Positions 10,899 through 23,294 of a stretch of DNA of 64,000 nucleotides are shown piece after piece. How positions within the stretch are numbered: the first letter of the stretch is position 1; each line of letters opens with the position of its first letter. The notes beneath the pieces were generated by a model that saw only the letters and a list, made by a program, of their open reading frames with translations, ran no database searches and had not been told where the DNA came from. Source of the DNA: Aquilaria yunnanensis (taxonomy: Eukaryota > Streptophyta > Magnoliopsida > Malvales > Thymelaeaceae). Made by a program: the position numbers and the translations under genes. Where the stretch lies: NCBI GenBank assembly GCA_039654915.1, contig CM077600.1, positions 31,307,992-31,371,991 on the forward strand, read 5' to 3'.

Positions 10899-12690
10899 TT
10901 TAATTCCTCAACTCTTTTTTTGTTTGTCCTATTCAAATGCTTATATATTTCAAAGTACTATATATTATAATATATTTGATGCATATGTAACTCTGATCCC
11001 TGAGACCATTTAATATATATAATATATCTCTATGCCACAGAAGTATTTTAAAACCCCCAAAACATTTCATATATCATAATATGTCTTAACAAAACTCACA
11101 GCGGTAGTTGACTTGTAAGGATTGGGAAACACGAAAGTAAAGCAATCAAATTGTGTTTGGAAAATTGGCTTGTTCATTACTTTTTAATTATACACCTTTT
11201 GTTAGACTCTTTTATATAGACGTGGGAAGCATGTAGTCGAGTGCATTGCGAAAGATCATCATCAATGAGGAGGCCCCATATATCATCATTATCACTCATA
11301 TAGTTAGTCTTCAACATCAAGGCATATTTATATAAAAAAAATGTTAAGCGGAAAATTCCACATAGTAAATAATAATAATAATTAAGTCAATGCTCTATAT
11401 AGTGGTGATAATTTTTTATCTATTATTAATTGATTTTATGTTAGATGCTTTAACATGGTATTAGAGTAGATTCAAAGTTATCTCAGCCATTTCCAATAAT
11501 AACCCACATAATAGAACTGAAGTGGCTAACATATGAGAGAGCGTGTTAAGTGGAAAAATCTTCTACCTATTACTAATTGATTTTAAATTAGATGCTTTAA
11601 CAAAAAAAAAAAAACAAAGAAAAAGAAAAAAGTGAGAACAAGTAATTCGAATTTTTATTTTACAAATCATATATACTCTTAAAAGATAATTCTGGGTGAG
11701 TTTAAGTTTCTCAAAAACACATTTCCATATAAATTACTTCGATATTCATTTTCCTATTTAATCATTATCATCATATGATTAATTTCCATAATCCTATTTA
11801 ATTAATTTATAATGCAAGTTGGCCAAATGCCACGATTTTCCAATAATATTTGCAAATTGTGCAAATCAATCACAATATTTGTTTCATGTTACCTCCAATC
11901 CATTTTTTCTAAATATATAATATATTTCTAATAAATTTTATATTTTTGAATAATTTCTATCTTTATAAATTTACTAATAATTTCTAGATCTATAATATAT
12001 TTTCATTACATGTTAGAATGACATACAGTATATATTCATAGTTATAGTTATCCATACATGTATTGTGAGCATTACATATAGATACTCATACATGCAACGC
12101 AAATATATTTCATATACAGTAATATATTATATACTCTTTTAACTAAATTATGAAGGGTTGTGTAATTTAAAACACCAGATCTTCTAAGACTTTAATGTAT
12201 ACTAGAACAGAGCTAGTCTCATATATATAGTTTAAAGATACAGGCGCGACATGGATGCAAAGAATCTTTCGTGTTTGTTCACCTAAACGGCTAATTAACT
12301 AACACATATAAAAGCAACTTTTGGGTTGACTTAATTTAATTTATGCGATAAGTGAGCTCAGCTTAGCTTGATTTGGGGTAATGCAAGCAAGAAATAGAGT
12401 AGGCTGAAACAAGAGAAGAAGGAAACCTTCATGGTATCTTCGTGCTTTCCAGAAGGTTAGATGTTTTCTTTGGCCTGTTTTTCGAGATGCTATCTCGTCA
12501 TTAGCCCAGCTCTAGGAAAAGGGGAAAGGAGGATGTAAATCGCATCGTTCATCGATGTCAATTGGTAATGAATTTTTGGGCATTGGTTATCCCAAAAGAT
12601 AATCTCTTATCATTTCTTCTATAACCATGAGAGGATTGGGTAGTTGACAATTGCCTTTATGATCAACTTAGCCCTCACTAGATCCCCTGC
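10899..12690. other. AT-rich intergenic DNA
   Basis: A short direct repeat is visible: 'tattaattgattttatgttagatgctttaaca' near 11,422 recurs in similar form near 11,567. I see no coding region, RNA gene or clear element here. Confidence 0.5.
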
Positions 12691-13410
12691 CCTTATTTCT
12701 TTGCTTTAGCTTTGTGGCACCTTTGGAGGATGTGTAACAAAACACGACTTGAACATTTTCTACTTTGGCCTTCTATCATTTTACGAACGACCACTCATGA
12801 AGTGAAAGAGGTGACTAATGTTTTCCAATCTCATATTCCCTTGGTGCTTGAACCAAATCGTTTAGTTAGATGGTTTCCTCCCCCAATAGGGCGTCTAAAG
12901 CTCAATACAGATGAAATAATCTCTCAAGGTGGTGCTATAGCTGCCAATGGATTACTTCGTTATAGCAATGGTGGTTGATGTGATAGCTTTGTCATTCATC
13001 TTGGTTGTTATGGTGCTTTACAGGCATAGTTATTGAGGATGAAAGAAAGTCTTCTCTTTGCTCATAATCTGGGAGTGCAAGCTTGTTTGGTTGAAATTGA
13101 CAATCTATCTCTAGTGGGTTTGTTGAGGGTTGATTCTTCATCTCATCCACTTGGAGCGAACATACAAAAATGTTGCGCTTCGATGTGTGAGTTGCAGGTG
13201 AATCGTATTGATTATGTGCTCTAACAAAGGAATTGTTGTGTGGATTTCTTGGCTTCTTTGGCCTTGTGATGGAAATTGGAGTTGAAATTCTTCATGATCC
13301 TCCACCCGAAGTCAGACTGCACTTAATGGCTGGTGTTCTTTGGGGTGAATTTGGTACGCCATTAGGTTTCTTTGTTCTTTGCTTCTTTTAATCGTCTCTG
13401 TACAAAAAAA
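12691..13410 (+). mobile_element. LINE 3' end with broken RNase H-like domain
   Basis: The frame at 12712-12978 reads WHLWRMCNK followed by VRWFPPPIGRLKLNTDE and later GGAIAANGLLRYSNGG, which is the start of the RNase H-like domain found at the C-terminus of plant non-LTR retrotransposons (usual form W.PP..G..K.N.DGS, then GG.LLRD..G). After a stop, the frame at 13033-13224 supplies the next helices (LRMKESLLFAHNLGVQ and a V.E.DNLSLVGLL segment, matching the A..L+.A...G+....E.D+..++ pattern). Stop codons and a shift break the domain, and the segment ends near 13,410 in a short A-run after 'ctgtacaaaaaaaaa'. The reverse transcriptase is absent, consistent with 5' truncation. Confidence 0.75.
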
Positions 13411-16400
13411 AAACCCCCCCTTAATGGTCAAGCTAATTAAAATCATGTACATAATTAGATTTAGGCCGCAAAAAAGAAGAGAAACATAAAGATATAACTC
13501 TTTTTTTGTTTCATAAACATACAATTAAATTCTGTACGTGTTACATGTCTGTTGTTGAATTCAGTCATATACAAATTAATGGGTATATCACAGTCCCACT
13601 CAAACTATGGTCAATTTTACACTTACTTGAAATATGCACTTTCCATCATACTTTTTAGAGCTTGAATTATATGACAGATGACAGACATCATAGACGGATC
13701 TAGGTCGTTCATGCTTGTGGATCCCATAGTTACGGATGACTCAAATCCGTTAGTGACGTTTGTCGTCTGTTATATACGAATTTCCATAATTTTTAAACGA
13801 TGCTAGCTAGCTGTTAGTTAGTGTTACGTATATTATAATTACACCCCTGATGTTTGGAGATATACACTTTCACTATTATTTATTTTTTTCATTGTCAAAT
13901 AATAATTCTGAAATCTTTCAGTAAATGAACATTTTATTATTATGTTTCAATGTGTATAGTATTTATTTATAATTAATGACCATTTTAAATCATCAAATTT
14001 CTTTCTATAAATGTAAGATAATATTTTTTAAAATTCTAGTGGAAGTTAGAAAAAAACCAAATAACTTGAAATTGTTATAACATAGTTGACTAAACAATTT
14101 AAACTATAATTTCAGAAATTACTGTCAAACAATATATAAAAAATAAGAGAAAAAGTGTATATTTCTAAACCTCATGTTGGCACTGTAATATTAGCATAAG
14201 TTCATGGAGGATAACTGGAACTTTAACCAACAAATGACTAACAGTGTCTAAAAAGCAGGAGCAAAGTGGATATCTCCAAATGTGAGGAGGGTGAGCGTAA
14301 TATTGACCATAGCTCAGGGGTGAAGCTGTAAATACCTAAATTAATTTGATTTACTTGTAATTTTTAATCCAAAGCTTGCACTTAAAGACAGCTTGCATTT
14401 TCTTAATTTATCAGTTGGTGGCATCTTCTATGTATTTTATGTAACTAATTTTGCATCGGTCGTAATACTGATATATGTCATTATGCTAAGTACTGATTGT
14501 TTGTAGCCAATCTTTAGGAGGCCGGTGATTGCGCCATTGTCGGTCCAATCCTGACCAAGCTCACGTTCTTCTTCATTAATATTATTGTTACCATATATTA
14601 AAACTTAATACCAATACTTTTGCTCATGACTTGTAACTGTGGGCTATAGCTTGTAACAGTACACTGTTTTTTTTTAAAAAAAAATCTCTCTCTCTCTCTC
14701 TCTTGCCCCCCCTTCAACCCAGGAACAACCTAGGCCTTTTACGGTTTACAAGTTCCAATATTAGATGAGGGTTTAGAGAACTCCTAACCGAATCGAAAAG
14801 GTTTAGAATAAGAAAAATCCGAGCTTCACTGTTCACAACAACCGTGAGTCCGTCAATTAGTCTATGAGACCCATTGAATTATAGGCTTCATGCTAATTGA
14901 TGATCTTTAACAACCGCATAATTGGGGTCTTTGGTATAGTGCCCATTGCGGCACTTAAAACTTTTCCTTAAAAATACCAATATTGAAAATGACGCATTTA
15001 CCAAAATTTGTTCGTCACTGAAATCAGTCAAGTAATAGTAATAAGAAATAGCAATAAATAAATGAATTATTGTATTTACAACAGACGTGGTTCAATAGGA
15101 CTGAACAAATGCCCGACACTTCTGGTCGGCACTCAAGATATGGTAGAGGGTCATGGCAATTTCAAGCCTGACAAGTACTGTACAATATTGTTCTTGATTT
15201 TGTTCCTTCTTAAGTCAAATATATCGTTAACGAATTAAAAAAAAAAAAAAAAAAAAAAGAGAAAAGGAATACTAATGCATTCGTGTACCCATGTGTTTGT
15301 GCATGCATGTGTGTTTTTTGCTGTAAAATTACTTGTTCAAACTTCAATCCATACAAACTTATAGATGAGTTGGTTGAGGCTCTAACATTCCAACTTTTCC
15401 TCATCCACTCACATTAAAATGGCTAGTGTTTTTTTTTTCCCAACAAAACTTGTAAGTTTTAGCGGTTAAAAAGTGACTCGACATTCTTTAAATTTTAGGG
15501 AAACTAATAAGTTCTATCTCAATTACTACAAATTCTCGAATATCTACTAGCAAATACTTCTAACTTTAAAAAAAAAAATGAATGTAAAAGTATACGTTCA
15601 ACAACAGCAGAACCACCTGGTTCAATATTATCATCAATTTCAACCCTCGTTATTCATTTGATTGTCATATTAACCGTGGCAATAATCTCATTGGCCTTAT
15701 AATATTGCTTAAATTTATGCAATAGCAATATTTAAAAAAATAATAACAACAAAAACTTCCTCGATTCATAATATTTGTCACTTTCTTGTAAGCTTTTAGA
15801 TATTACTTTTGAAATTTTAAATAACAATTAATATGATAACATTAGGTACAATTCAATTTGGGGAAAAAATAAAATATTGACAAGATATTGTAGGATGGCA
15901 AAACTGTGGATACAGCAAACCATGGAAACTAAATAAGTTGTTTTGTGTGATGGGCATTTATGGAGCTTCAGTTAAATTGGGATGGTCGTCGTGGTCCCTT
16001 CATAACTACACTGGAGCATCCTTGGGCCGGCTGCCACACGTGATTTTATTTCTTTAACGCCCGCCTCCTCCTCCGCCGTTGTAATAATCCTCCTCTTGGA
16101 TCTATCATTCTCTCTCGTTAAATGCATATGCTATACAAATCATGTCACTTTTTTGTTATATATTCTTGAAAGACTAGTAAATAAGAGGAGCTTTTGTAAT
16201 ATATACTCCATATATGAGAAGGTTTTGCTTTACGCATTGCTCATCTCATCCATAGTTGCTAAAGAATATTTGATAGACCTCACATCATCGTATCTAATTC
16301 ACCCATTAAGCATCAACAGCCATTTTAGTGATTAATTATTGTTGTAGAACGAGTCCATCTTCTTGTCTTGCTGATCATAACCTTGATGTGTATATTCACA

Positions 16401-17200
16401 TGGTTGCAGGACAAATTTCTTAACACAGTGAAGCTTGAATTTTTATTGCATGAATCATCATAGAAGCATGCCTGTTTGGGAACGTAATTTTAAAAGGAGA
16501 TGACATGCACCCTTTAATGAAAGTTTTGGTAATGTTCGTAGCCAAAAGAGATCTTACAAAAAGGTTGGGGGTGAGAGGTCTTGGATTTGGGTGAACTTGG
16601 GTTTTGAGATTGAGCATGCCATGTGGGTATATGGGTTTGTCTGCTAAAAGAAAATCATGACAGAGAGTATGATATGGTGCTCTGTATCCCCTTCTCTCTG
16701 TAGGAGTAATCTCCAAAAACCAGCCCTTTTTCCAGCAATGCTCTGTTGCTTGCAACATCTCTCGTCTCTTCCTCAGCCCTTTACAGACAAAAAGGCCCGA
16801 TAAAAAAAGAACAGGAAGATAAGAAAGAGATTATGACTACTGCTTTTTTCCAAAATGTCACTATCTTGGGTATATGCATGCTTGCATTCATCTTCAGAAT
16901 TTTTTGGGCTCTGTAATTTTTTAAAATATTGTAAAAATTATTCTTTGGTTTTAGAGAGCGAAACAAGTCTACTTTTTGTCTGCTTCTCACTCACTCCAGT
17001 TTATTTACTTTTTACTCTGACCCGCGTTGCACGATTTGTCCCCGACCTCAGACGTGCTCCTTTTCTTCATTCTCCTCCTACAATTCTTTGTTTTTACTGA
17101 GAATGGTTTATCCTTCATCAGACTGGCTGTTCCTATTATCAAACCAAGCTCCTTTTGAATTTCTGATGCCCAGATTTAATCAAGTGCTTGCAACGGGTTT
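13411..17200. other. Intergenic DNA upstream of the DUF868 gene
   Basis: An imperfect inverted repeat spans about 13,665-13,787 (gacagatgacagacatc facing gacgtttgtcgtctgt), possibly a small MITE. A second pair faces across 13,850-14,280 ('gatgtttggagatata' and 'ggatatctccaaatgt'). A (CT)n run lies at about 14,685-14,703 and a long A-run at about 15,237-15,258. A CACGTG G-box is at 16,037. I saw no credible coding region. The last 500 bases are probably promoter and leader of the next gene. Confidence 0.45.
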
Positions 17201-17463
17201 CCAAAGCAATTTCGAGATGGGATTGTTTTGTTTTTCCTGTTTCTCTATGATTCCTTAGAGGTAAGCTTCCATTCCTTTCTTCGCTCTCAGTTGCTGTTAA
17301 TCTCCACTTGTTTCTTCGTTCTCGGCAGCAAACTTAGGTGAAGTGCAGTTGCTGTCAAGTTAGGCTTCAAAAAGACAGGAGCTCCAACAACACAAGCTGC
17401 AGAGAAACTGAAAAGAGATTGGGTTTAACCAAGGGAATCTGGGCTTTGTTTCTGAAAGCCACG

Positions 17464-18363
17464 ATGAGAGAATTTCCTTCTTGTTTTGGTGAAAATGGAG
17501 TCCAAGTCGCGGATTCTTCCTCTTCAAACGCCAGCAGCAGGCACGCTCAAAATTTAGTTACTTGCCTTTACCAATGTCGTATCCGAGGCAGGTCCTGCTT
17601 GATTACAGTTACTTGGAGCAAGAATTTGATGGGTCAGGGCCTGAGTGTAGGTATCGACGATTCTGCTAATCAGTGCCTCTGTAAAGTCGACATCAAACCC
17701 TGGCTGTTCTCCAAGAGAAAAGGATCCAAGAGTTTAGAAGCTCATTCCAGTAGAATAGAGTTCTACTGGGACCTGTCCTCGGCTAAATTCGGATGCGGGC
17801 CTGAACCGTTGGAAGGGTTTTATGTTGGTGTCGTGGTTGATAGCCAGATGATCTTGCTCCTTGGAGATATGAGAAAAGAAGCTTACAAGAAGACCCATGC
17901 AGCTCCTCTTCTTTCCTCTGCTGTTTTTGTGGCTAAAAGGGAACATGTCTTTGGCAAGAGGGTATTTAGTACCAAGGCTCAGTTCTGTGACAATGGCCAA
18001 ACCCACAATTTGATGATTGAATGTGACACATTTGTAAAGGATCCTTGCCTTTTTGTTCGTGTGGATGGGAAGAATTTGATGCAGATTAAGCGGCTCCGGT
18101 GGAAGTTCAGAGGAAACCATACCATCTTGGTTGATGGTATGGCAGTAGAAGTTTTCTGGGATGTCCATAATTGGCTTTTTGGTGCGTCACTTGGGAATGC
18201 AGTTTTTATGTTCAAGACTTGCCTCTCTGCTGAGAAGCTTTGGTCTAGTCAGCCTCTGTCAGATCCAAGCACATTGCAATGGTCATTCTCTCAGAGGTTT
18301 ATAGATTCCAAGTCTCAGAATCTTGGTTTTTCACTGGTTCTTTATGCTTGGAAGAACGAGTGA
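17464..18363 (+). CDS. DUF868 family protein
   Basis: This uninterrupted 299-residue frame begins MREFPSCFGENGVQVADSSS and ends LVLYAWKNE. It matches the plant-only DUF868 family throughout: N-terminal 'FPSCFGE', then QNLVTCLYQC, ITVTWSKNLMGQGLSVGIDD, CKVDIKPWLFSKRKGSKSLE, EFYWDLSSAKFG, GPEPLEGFYV, LLLGDMRKEAYKKT, EHVFGKRVFSTKAQF, IECDT and VRVDGKNLMQIKRL, with the usual 'GFSLVLYAWK' end. The frame is open upstream to 17338, but the family starts at this Met. A probable leader intron lies at about 17,261-17,328 (gtaagc..cggcag). The biochemical role of DUF868 proteins is not established. I see no signal peptide or membrane segment. Its neighbour is the TSO1-like gene on the same strand. Confidence 0.95.
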   Translation: MREFPSCFGENGVQVADSSSSNASSRHAQNLVTCLYQCRIRGRSCLITVTWSKNLMGQGLSVGIDDSANQCLCKVDIKPWLFSKRKGSKSLEAHSSRIEFYWDLSSAKFGCGPEPLEGFYVGVVVDSQMILLLGDMRKEAYKKTHAAPLLSSAVFVAKREHVFGKRVFSTKAQFCDNGQTHNLMIECDTFVKDPCLFVRVDGKNLMQIKRLRWKFRGNHTILVDGMAVEVFWDVHNWLFGASLGNAVFMFKTCLSAEKLWSSQPLSDPSTLQWSFSQRFIDSKSQNLGFSLVLYAWKNE

Positions 18364-21300
18364 GAAATAGGTAAATTCTTCCCTTTGGCAACAAAAACTT
18401 CCTGTCAATGGCCTCTTTTTTTTTTTTTTTTCCACCCATGCGCTCAATCCCGATTTACTGATTTTAGTGGCTCAATTCTTTTGATTTCTTGGACTGGATT
18501 TTCTTTCCACTGTCGAGTAACATGAGGAATTGAGAATTTTTATTAATTGGAACAGTTTTGTTTTTGTTGGCCCACTGTATATTATTAGTGCGTCACCTTG
18601 AAGTGTCAAAGTTCTTATATAGGAATTTGATTTCCGTTAAATGAATAGACAAGATTTGGTTTCAGCTTGGTGTCTGCGGATCATAATCTAACGTTTTCTC
18701 CTGTTGTCGTTGCATGTTTGTGACTGGCCTGCATTGTGATTGTAGTCTGTCTTACTATAACTACGTCTTCATGCCAAATCAACTTACGTTGACTCGAAAC
18801 ATTACCTGCAACTCTTCAGTAATGGGGGTCAGCTTGTTTCGTTGGAAGAATGCGAGTTATTCATGGGTATTTGATGACAAAAGGTACAATTTACGATCAT
18901 TTGGGCACGTTAGTGAAATACCATGAGAAGTCTAAAATTGGTATCTGCTAATACCTTGGACTACTATGGAGCTCTTTCCAAGAAATGCCTTGGTAGAATG
19001 GCGTTGTGTTATGCTCTCCCTGCCAGTCATTGTCTTAACCGAAAGAAAAGTGGAATGTGACATATCATCTTATTTTACTTGTTTATGTCGTCTTGGACCT
19101 GGTGCATTACCTTTGTCTCTTCCAGATATGTAACTGGAATTCAAAACTTTGAGCCCTTATCTGTTTTTCTGCATCTCAAAGCTAGTGCTGGTTTCTTCAT
19201 GATGGTGCATAATCTCCTTGTACCCCCAATGTCTTGAATGAAACATCGATGATGTTTCTAATCATCGATCATAATATCTAATACTATCTAGTTTCTTTGT
19301 TATAATAATAATGGACCGTCTCGTATTTTGTTCTTCCAGGAACTTGTAATAACTTGCATTTGGTTCAGTTTAGCATTAGCAGCTGGAAGTCCCTATGCAA
19401 ATTGCAGCCAGCTTAGAGTAGCTTTGTCCAAGAAATAGGGCTTTGGAAAACAACATTGTTATTGTGCAAACCTTTTCTCCAGGCTCGGAGAACTTTTTTG
19501 ATTGAGATTCAATTGAGGCCTTCAACAATGTTCTTGTTAGTTGCTGGAGGTCTTAGTTTGGGCCCATGAACTGAATTACAAGTTATTGCTGTCTGGCAAA
19601 CTAGACTGTCTTAGTGTCTTTGGATTCTGATTCTTTCTGAGCTCAACATCAATAAAAGTATTTGCAGGTGTGTTGCCATCGCTTTTCAGACCTTGATATC
19701 TATCTTTTTGAATTGTTGTCTTGTTAATGAAACTATTGGCTTGAATTGTTTAGTCTTGTGAGTTTGCTGAGCGTTATATTGGTTGAGGACAATCATTTTT
19801 CGTCTAAATTGACCTGCATCGTACAAGTTTCATAGATGGATGTGTTAGTTCTGGGTCTGTAGCATATTCAAGTTTCTATATATCGTGTTTAGTTGAATCC
19901 TAATTTTGCAATTCTTCATTTGATCATTTTTTGTGGAGACTAGGGGACACAATAGTGTTGTGACCTTTGGATTGTTTCATGTACTATTTGACTGACAATT
20001 TTTTTGAGTCTATAAAAGCCTTGTTTGCTGGGAGAACATGTCTGGGTTTTTGTTGGCTTACATATGTTCTTCAGGATGGGGTAGGTTCGCTAGAGTCAAA
20101 GGTCACAGTTTCGCTTTAACGATTTTAATGATAAAGAACCGCATAATGGGAACCCCTGAGCCGAGTGCAGGGTGCAGACGTATTTCCACAAGTTAACAAC
20201 TCTGTTTTGGATTTGAAAAGATGAACCAAGGAACCGCGCTTACTCTTCATTCGGCATAATAAACATGATTAAGGTACCCTTTTTATCCCATGATTTGATA
20301 TCATCTGGTATATCAAGCATAACCTTAAAAAAAAAGAAGCAAATAGAAACTCTGAGAATAGTTCAGATGATTATGATTTGATTAATAATAACGTTGCTTC
20401 TCAAAGAGGAGAACAAGAACCAATAAATCTGGGACAGTAAGAACTTGAACTCCCTGCTGGCTGCTGCTTCGATAAGATAACATTCGAGACTGACTGATGT
20501 GGGGTCTAGTCCTAGTACGAAGCTCGACGAGCCTGGGGCTGGGGATTTTTAAGCAACTCCGACGGTTGTCCTTGCTCCCTGCTCAAGCGGCCTTCGGACT
20601 TGACCTACAGTACATCCTCTGATACTTTAGTGGAGTAAATGGTGTTTTGGTTAATGCGGGTAGGTGAAAGTCCTAAATGAAATGCTGCGGAATGGGGGTG
20701 GGGGATTTACTTATAGGGCCTCAGTCGTACTCGTATGGCCGGCTTCTTTGTTACATACATTACATGGGTATTGCTGCTATTTGCTATTGCTACAGGGTCT
20801 GGCGTGGTGCCCTCTACTCTATGATCGACTTTATTTCATTTCTCGTCTCTGACCTTACGCCGTCCTTGTCAAAGACAAACGTCTCAAATATAAGTCTAAA
20901 ACCAGTTGATAGGATATTACATTTTTGGATAATTTATTTTAACATTAAAAATAAAACTTAGCTTTTTAAAAAAAAAAAAGTTTTAACATTAATTACTGAT
21001 ACTAATACTAAATAATAATACTAAATAGGGCTAATTATGCAAATGATGAGTTACACGAAAGTTAGTTATTATTGGCAGCTGCGCGTTGCAGGCCTGCAGA
21101 TCATGACGCATTTATCATGGCTAATACAAATCCTAATTAGTATGCAGCTGTGTATTGTATTGCAGCTCGATTATTATTACTATTTTTTGTTGAAATGTTA
21201 TATGTAAATATATTCTCACACAACTGAAGTCAACAAATATATGTCGGAAGTTGGAACTTAGAACGGTATTTGGGTACAATGATAATTTAAGTTAGAACAT

Positions 21301-21420
21301 ATGTGTGGAGTTGATGTTAGTGTTGACCTGATTACCGTATCCTATATATAGAATACTTCATTTATAAATGGTTCTTGAGATAGTAAACCGGTATTATTGA
21401 ATCACTTCTAATCCGCTCAT
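18364..21420. other. 3' flank of the DUF868 gene and intergenic DNA
   Basis: An 'aataaaa' word at 19,652 could be a polyadenylation signal, though it lies far from the stop. The moderately GC-rich 'aagctcgacgagcctggggctgggg' stretch near 20,520 is unexplained. Frames at 18,714-18,926 and 20,664-20,961 show no domain I know. Nothing else is supported. Confidence 0.4.
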
Positions 21421-21573
21421 GTCTCATTTGGGAACAATATCAGCGTTTAACATTATATTTAAGTTATCTAATAGTAGTTTTTAGTGTTAAATGTTTGAGA
21501 AAGCTATTTACAACCGTTGATAATTTATTTCAACCTTTAACACTAATTTTAAATGCTATTCTCAAATGAAACC
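21421..21573. repeat. Small inverted-repeat (MITE-like) element
   Basis: gtctcatttgggaacaata at the left faces the inverse gtttcatttgagaatagca at the right, 14 of 19 matching, and inner words such as 'agtgttaaa' face 'tttaacact'. No clear target duplication is visible, so the boundaries and class are uncertain. Confidence 0.4.
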
Positions 21574-22142
21574 TTATTCAAGTTCCACTCGCACTTGGCA
21601 TCTTATTACTTATTTGACTTGAGACGGTTTCCTTCTTTGTGATATGACTTCTATAATTTAATATGATCGTTCTAGTATAACTCATATCAAAATAAAAAAA
21701 AATAGATAAATATATTTCAAACAAGACAAAATAAAGTTTAACAATTAACCAATTATTATAAAATGAGCTGTAAATTAAACATCTTAAAAGTAGATAAAAT
21801 AAAGACATAAAAAAAAAACCATGTTGTTATTGGTACTTGCATGAAATTCAAGAAATAAGGAGTCAATTTATTTTAACTTAACTTAACTTTTAATTTAAAA
21901 TAGCTTAGTTTTACTTTTATATATTTTATTTAAAATTAATTTTATTTAAAAGTCAATATTATGTAGATGAAATAATCTATTTGAAAAAAAAATATTCATG
22001 ATGTTATTGAATTTTTTTGAAAATTTCATTTTAATGCCTAAAACTAAAAAAAAATACAAAAAATTAGTAAGATTATAAAAATTATATTTTCAATGGATTA
22101 TTGCACCTACATAATATTTCCTTTTTAAATAAAATTCATTCC

Positions 22143-22852
22143 ACATCTTTCTCTTCCTATCCTTTTCTTATTTGACTGATTTTTATCCAATGTTATCTAT
22201 TAAATTTTATGATCGATGTAACATTCTTCAAATATTGGTGCTCAATAGTGACCTTTAATTGTGGGTGAATAGTGATGGTTCTAAATTTTCTATTGGATTC
22301 ATCAAAATCTCAACTCTACTAAGTACTATGGAGTCTAGATGCTTGAAAACATATATAAAGGTGAATGCAAAAAATAAAGTCAATCTTTATTTTTTAGTTT
22401 TTGTAGGTAGTCATTTTGTTTTTATAGATAGTCTTGTTCAGGTCTATGATACTTGGTTGGTTTTAGTGCCATTTGGTTATTGTCGGTTTGTTCTAGATTT
22501 TTTTTTTAGTTATTTGTGAGTTATGTACTTCAGATTTATTATGGCTTATCCAGATTTTGTTCTAGTAACTTGATTCTTTTCCTTGTATTTGGTATCGTAG
22601 GAATGAGTATCATTTTAATAACCAGTTTTTTGTTCCTGTTGTATCTTAGAGTCTTATACAATCATCCAGATTTTGTTCTAGTAACTTGATTCTTTTCCTT
22701 GTATTTGGTATCGTAGGAACGAGTATCATTTTAATAACCAGTTTTTTGTTCCTGTTGTATCCTAGAGTCTTATACAATCATTGTTTGTAAGATGCTATTT
22801 GACTTACTTTTGATTGGAATGAAACATTTTTTGTCCAAAAAAAAAAAATTTT
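22143..22852 (+). mobile_element. 5'-truncated LINE-like insertion within the MITE
   Basis: The insert ends in 'ttgtccaaaaaaaaaaaa' just before the MITE resumes, as expected for a retroposed 3' end. A phrase near 22,259 (WVNSDGSKFSIGFI) resembles a decayed RNase H start. Its 3' half is related to 6590-7030. It has no intact frame, and no clear target-site duplication is seen. Confidence 0.55.
22551..22782. repeat. 116-bp tandem duplication within the LINE 3' region
   Basis: The unit beginning cagattttgttctagtaac at 22,551 is repeated from 22,667 with only two or three visible differences (for example gaatgag against gaacgag, and atcttag against atcctag). The related segment near 6.9 kb has this unit once, so the duplication is specific to this copy and recent. 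Confidence 0.9.
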
Positions 22853-23294
22853 AGATAAAAAAAATATAAAAATAAAATAAATTATTTCAAATTAAGTTGA
22901 CTAAAGTTAAAATATAGTAGCTCTAAATAAGTGAAATCTGCATGCTAACAGCTATTTCCTCGAAAGAAAATAAAAAATACTAATCATATCGGACTAGTAT
23001 TAGTAGTATTTGGAAAAGAATTAACAAAGGGCCGAAAGACATGTTTGGGCTTATCCTTACATATCCATGATAAAGCCCGGAAAAGGCTGACCTGCCCTGG
23101 TCGTACCAAGGTTTTTAGGAAATCAAGGGAAGAATGGACCTTTTCCCGCCTTCGCCCGCCCTCTCAAAATCTTCAAGTTTTTGGCACTCAGTTCATTCAA
23201 GAAACGAAAGCAGAAAAGAGTTCTCGGGCGTCAAGCCGACAACGATGGAGGCGCGCTTGGCTTGAGACTGTAATTCCAGAGAGATGTGGAGGAG

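Larger units (their letters stand above)
21860..22924. mobile_element. Fold-back MITE copy split by an insertion
   Basis: Bases 21,860-22,142 match the left two thirds of the fold-back MITE (gagtcaatttattttaactt start, then the inner ggattatt arm). The match stops at 'aaaattcattcc', resumes at 22,853 with 'agataaaaaaaatataaaa', and ends near 22,924. Joining the two parts restores the order seen in the copies at 10,553 and 49,683. About 710 bp of unrelated DNA was therefore inserted into an existing MITE. Confidence 0.65.

Noticed and set aside
17734..18215. Two long - strand frames opposite the DUF868 gene
   Set aside because: They are mirror frames of a clearly conserved + strand coding sequence.
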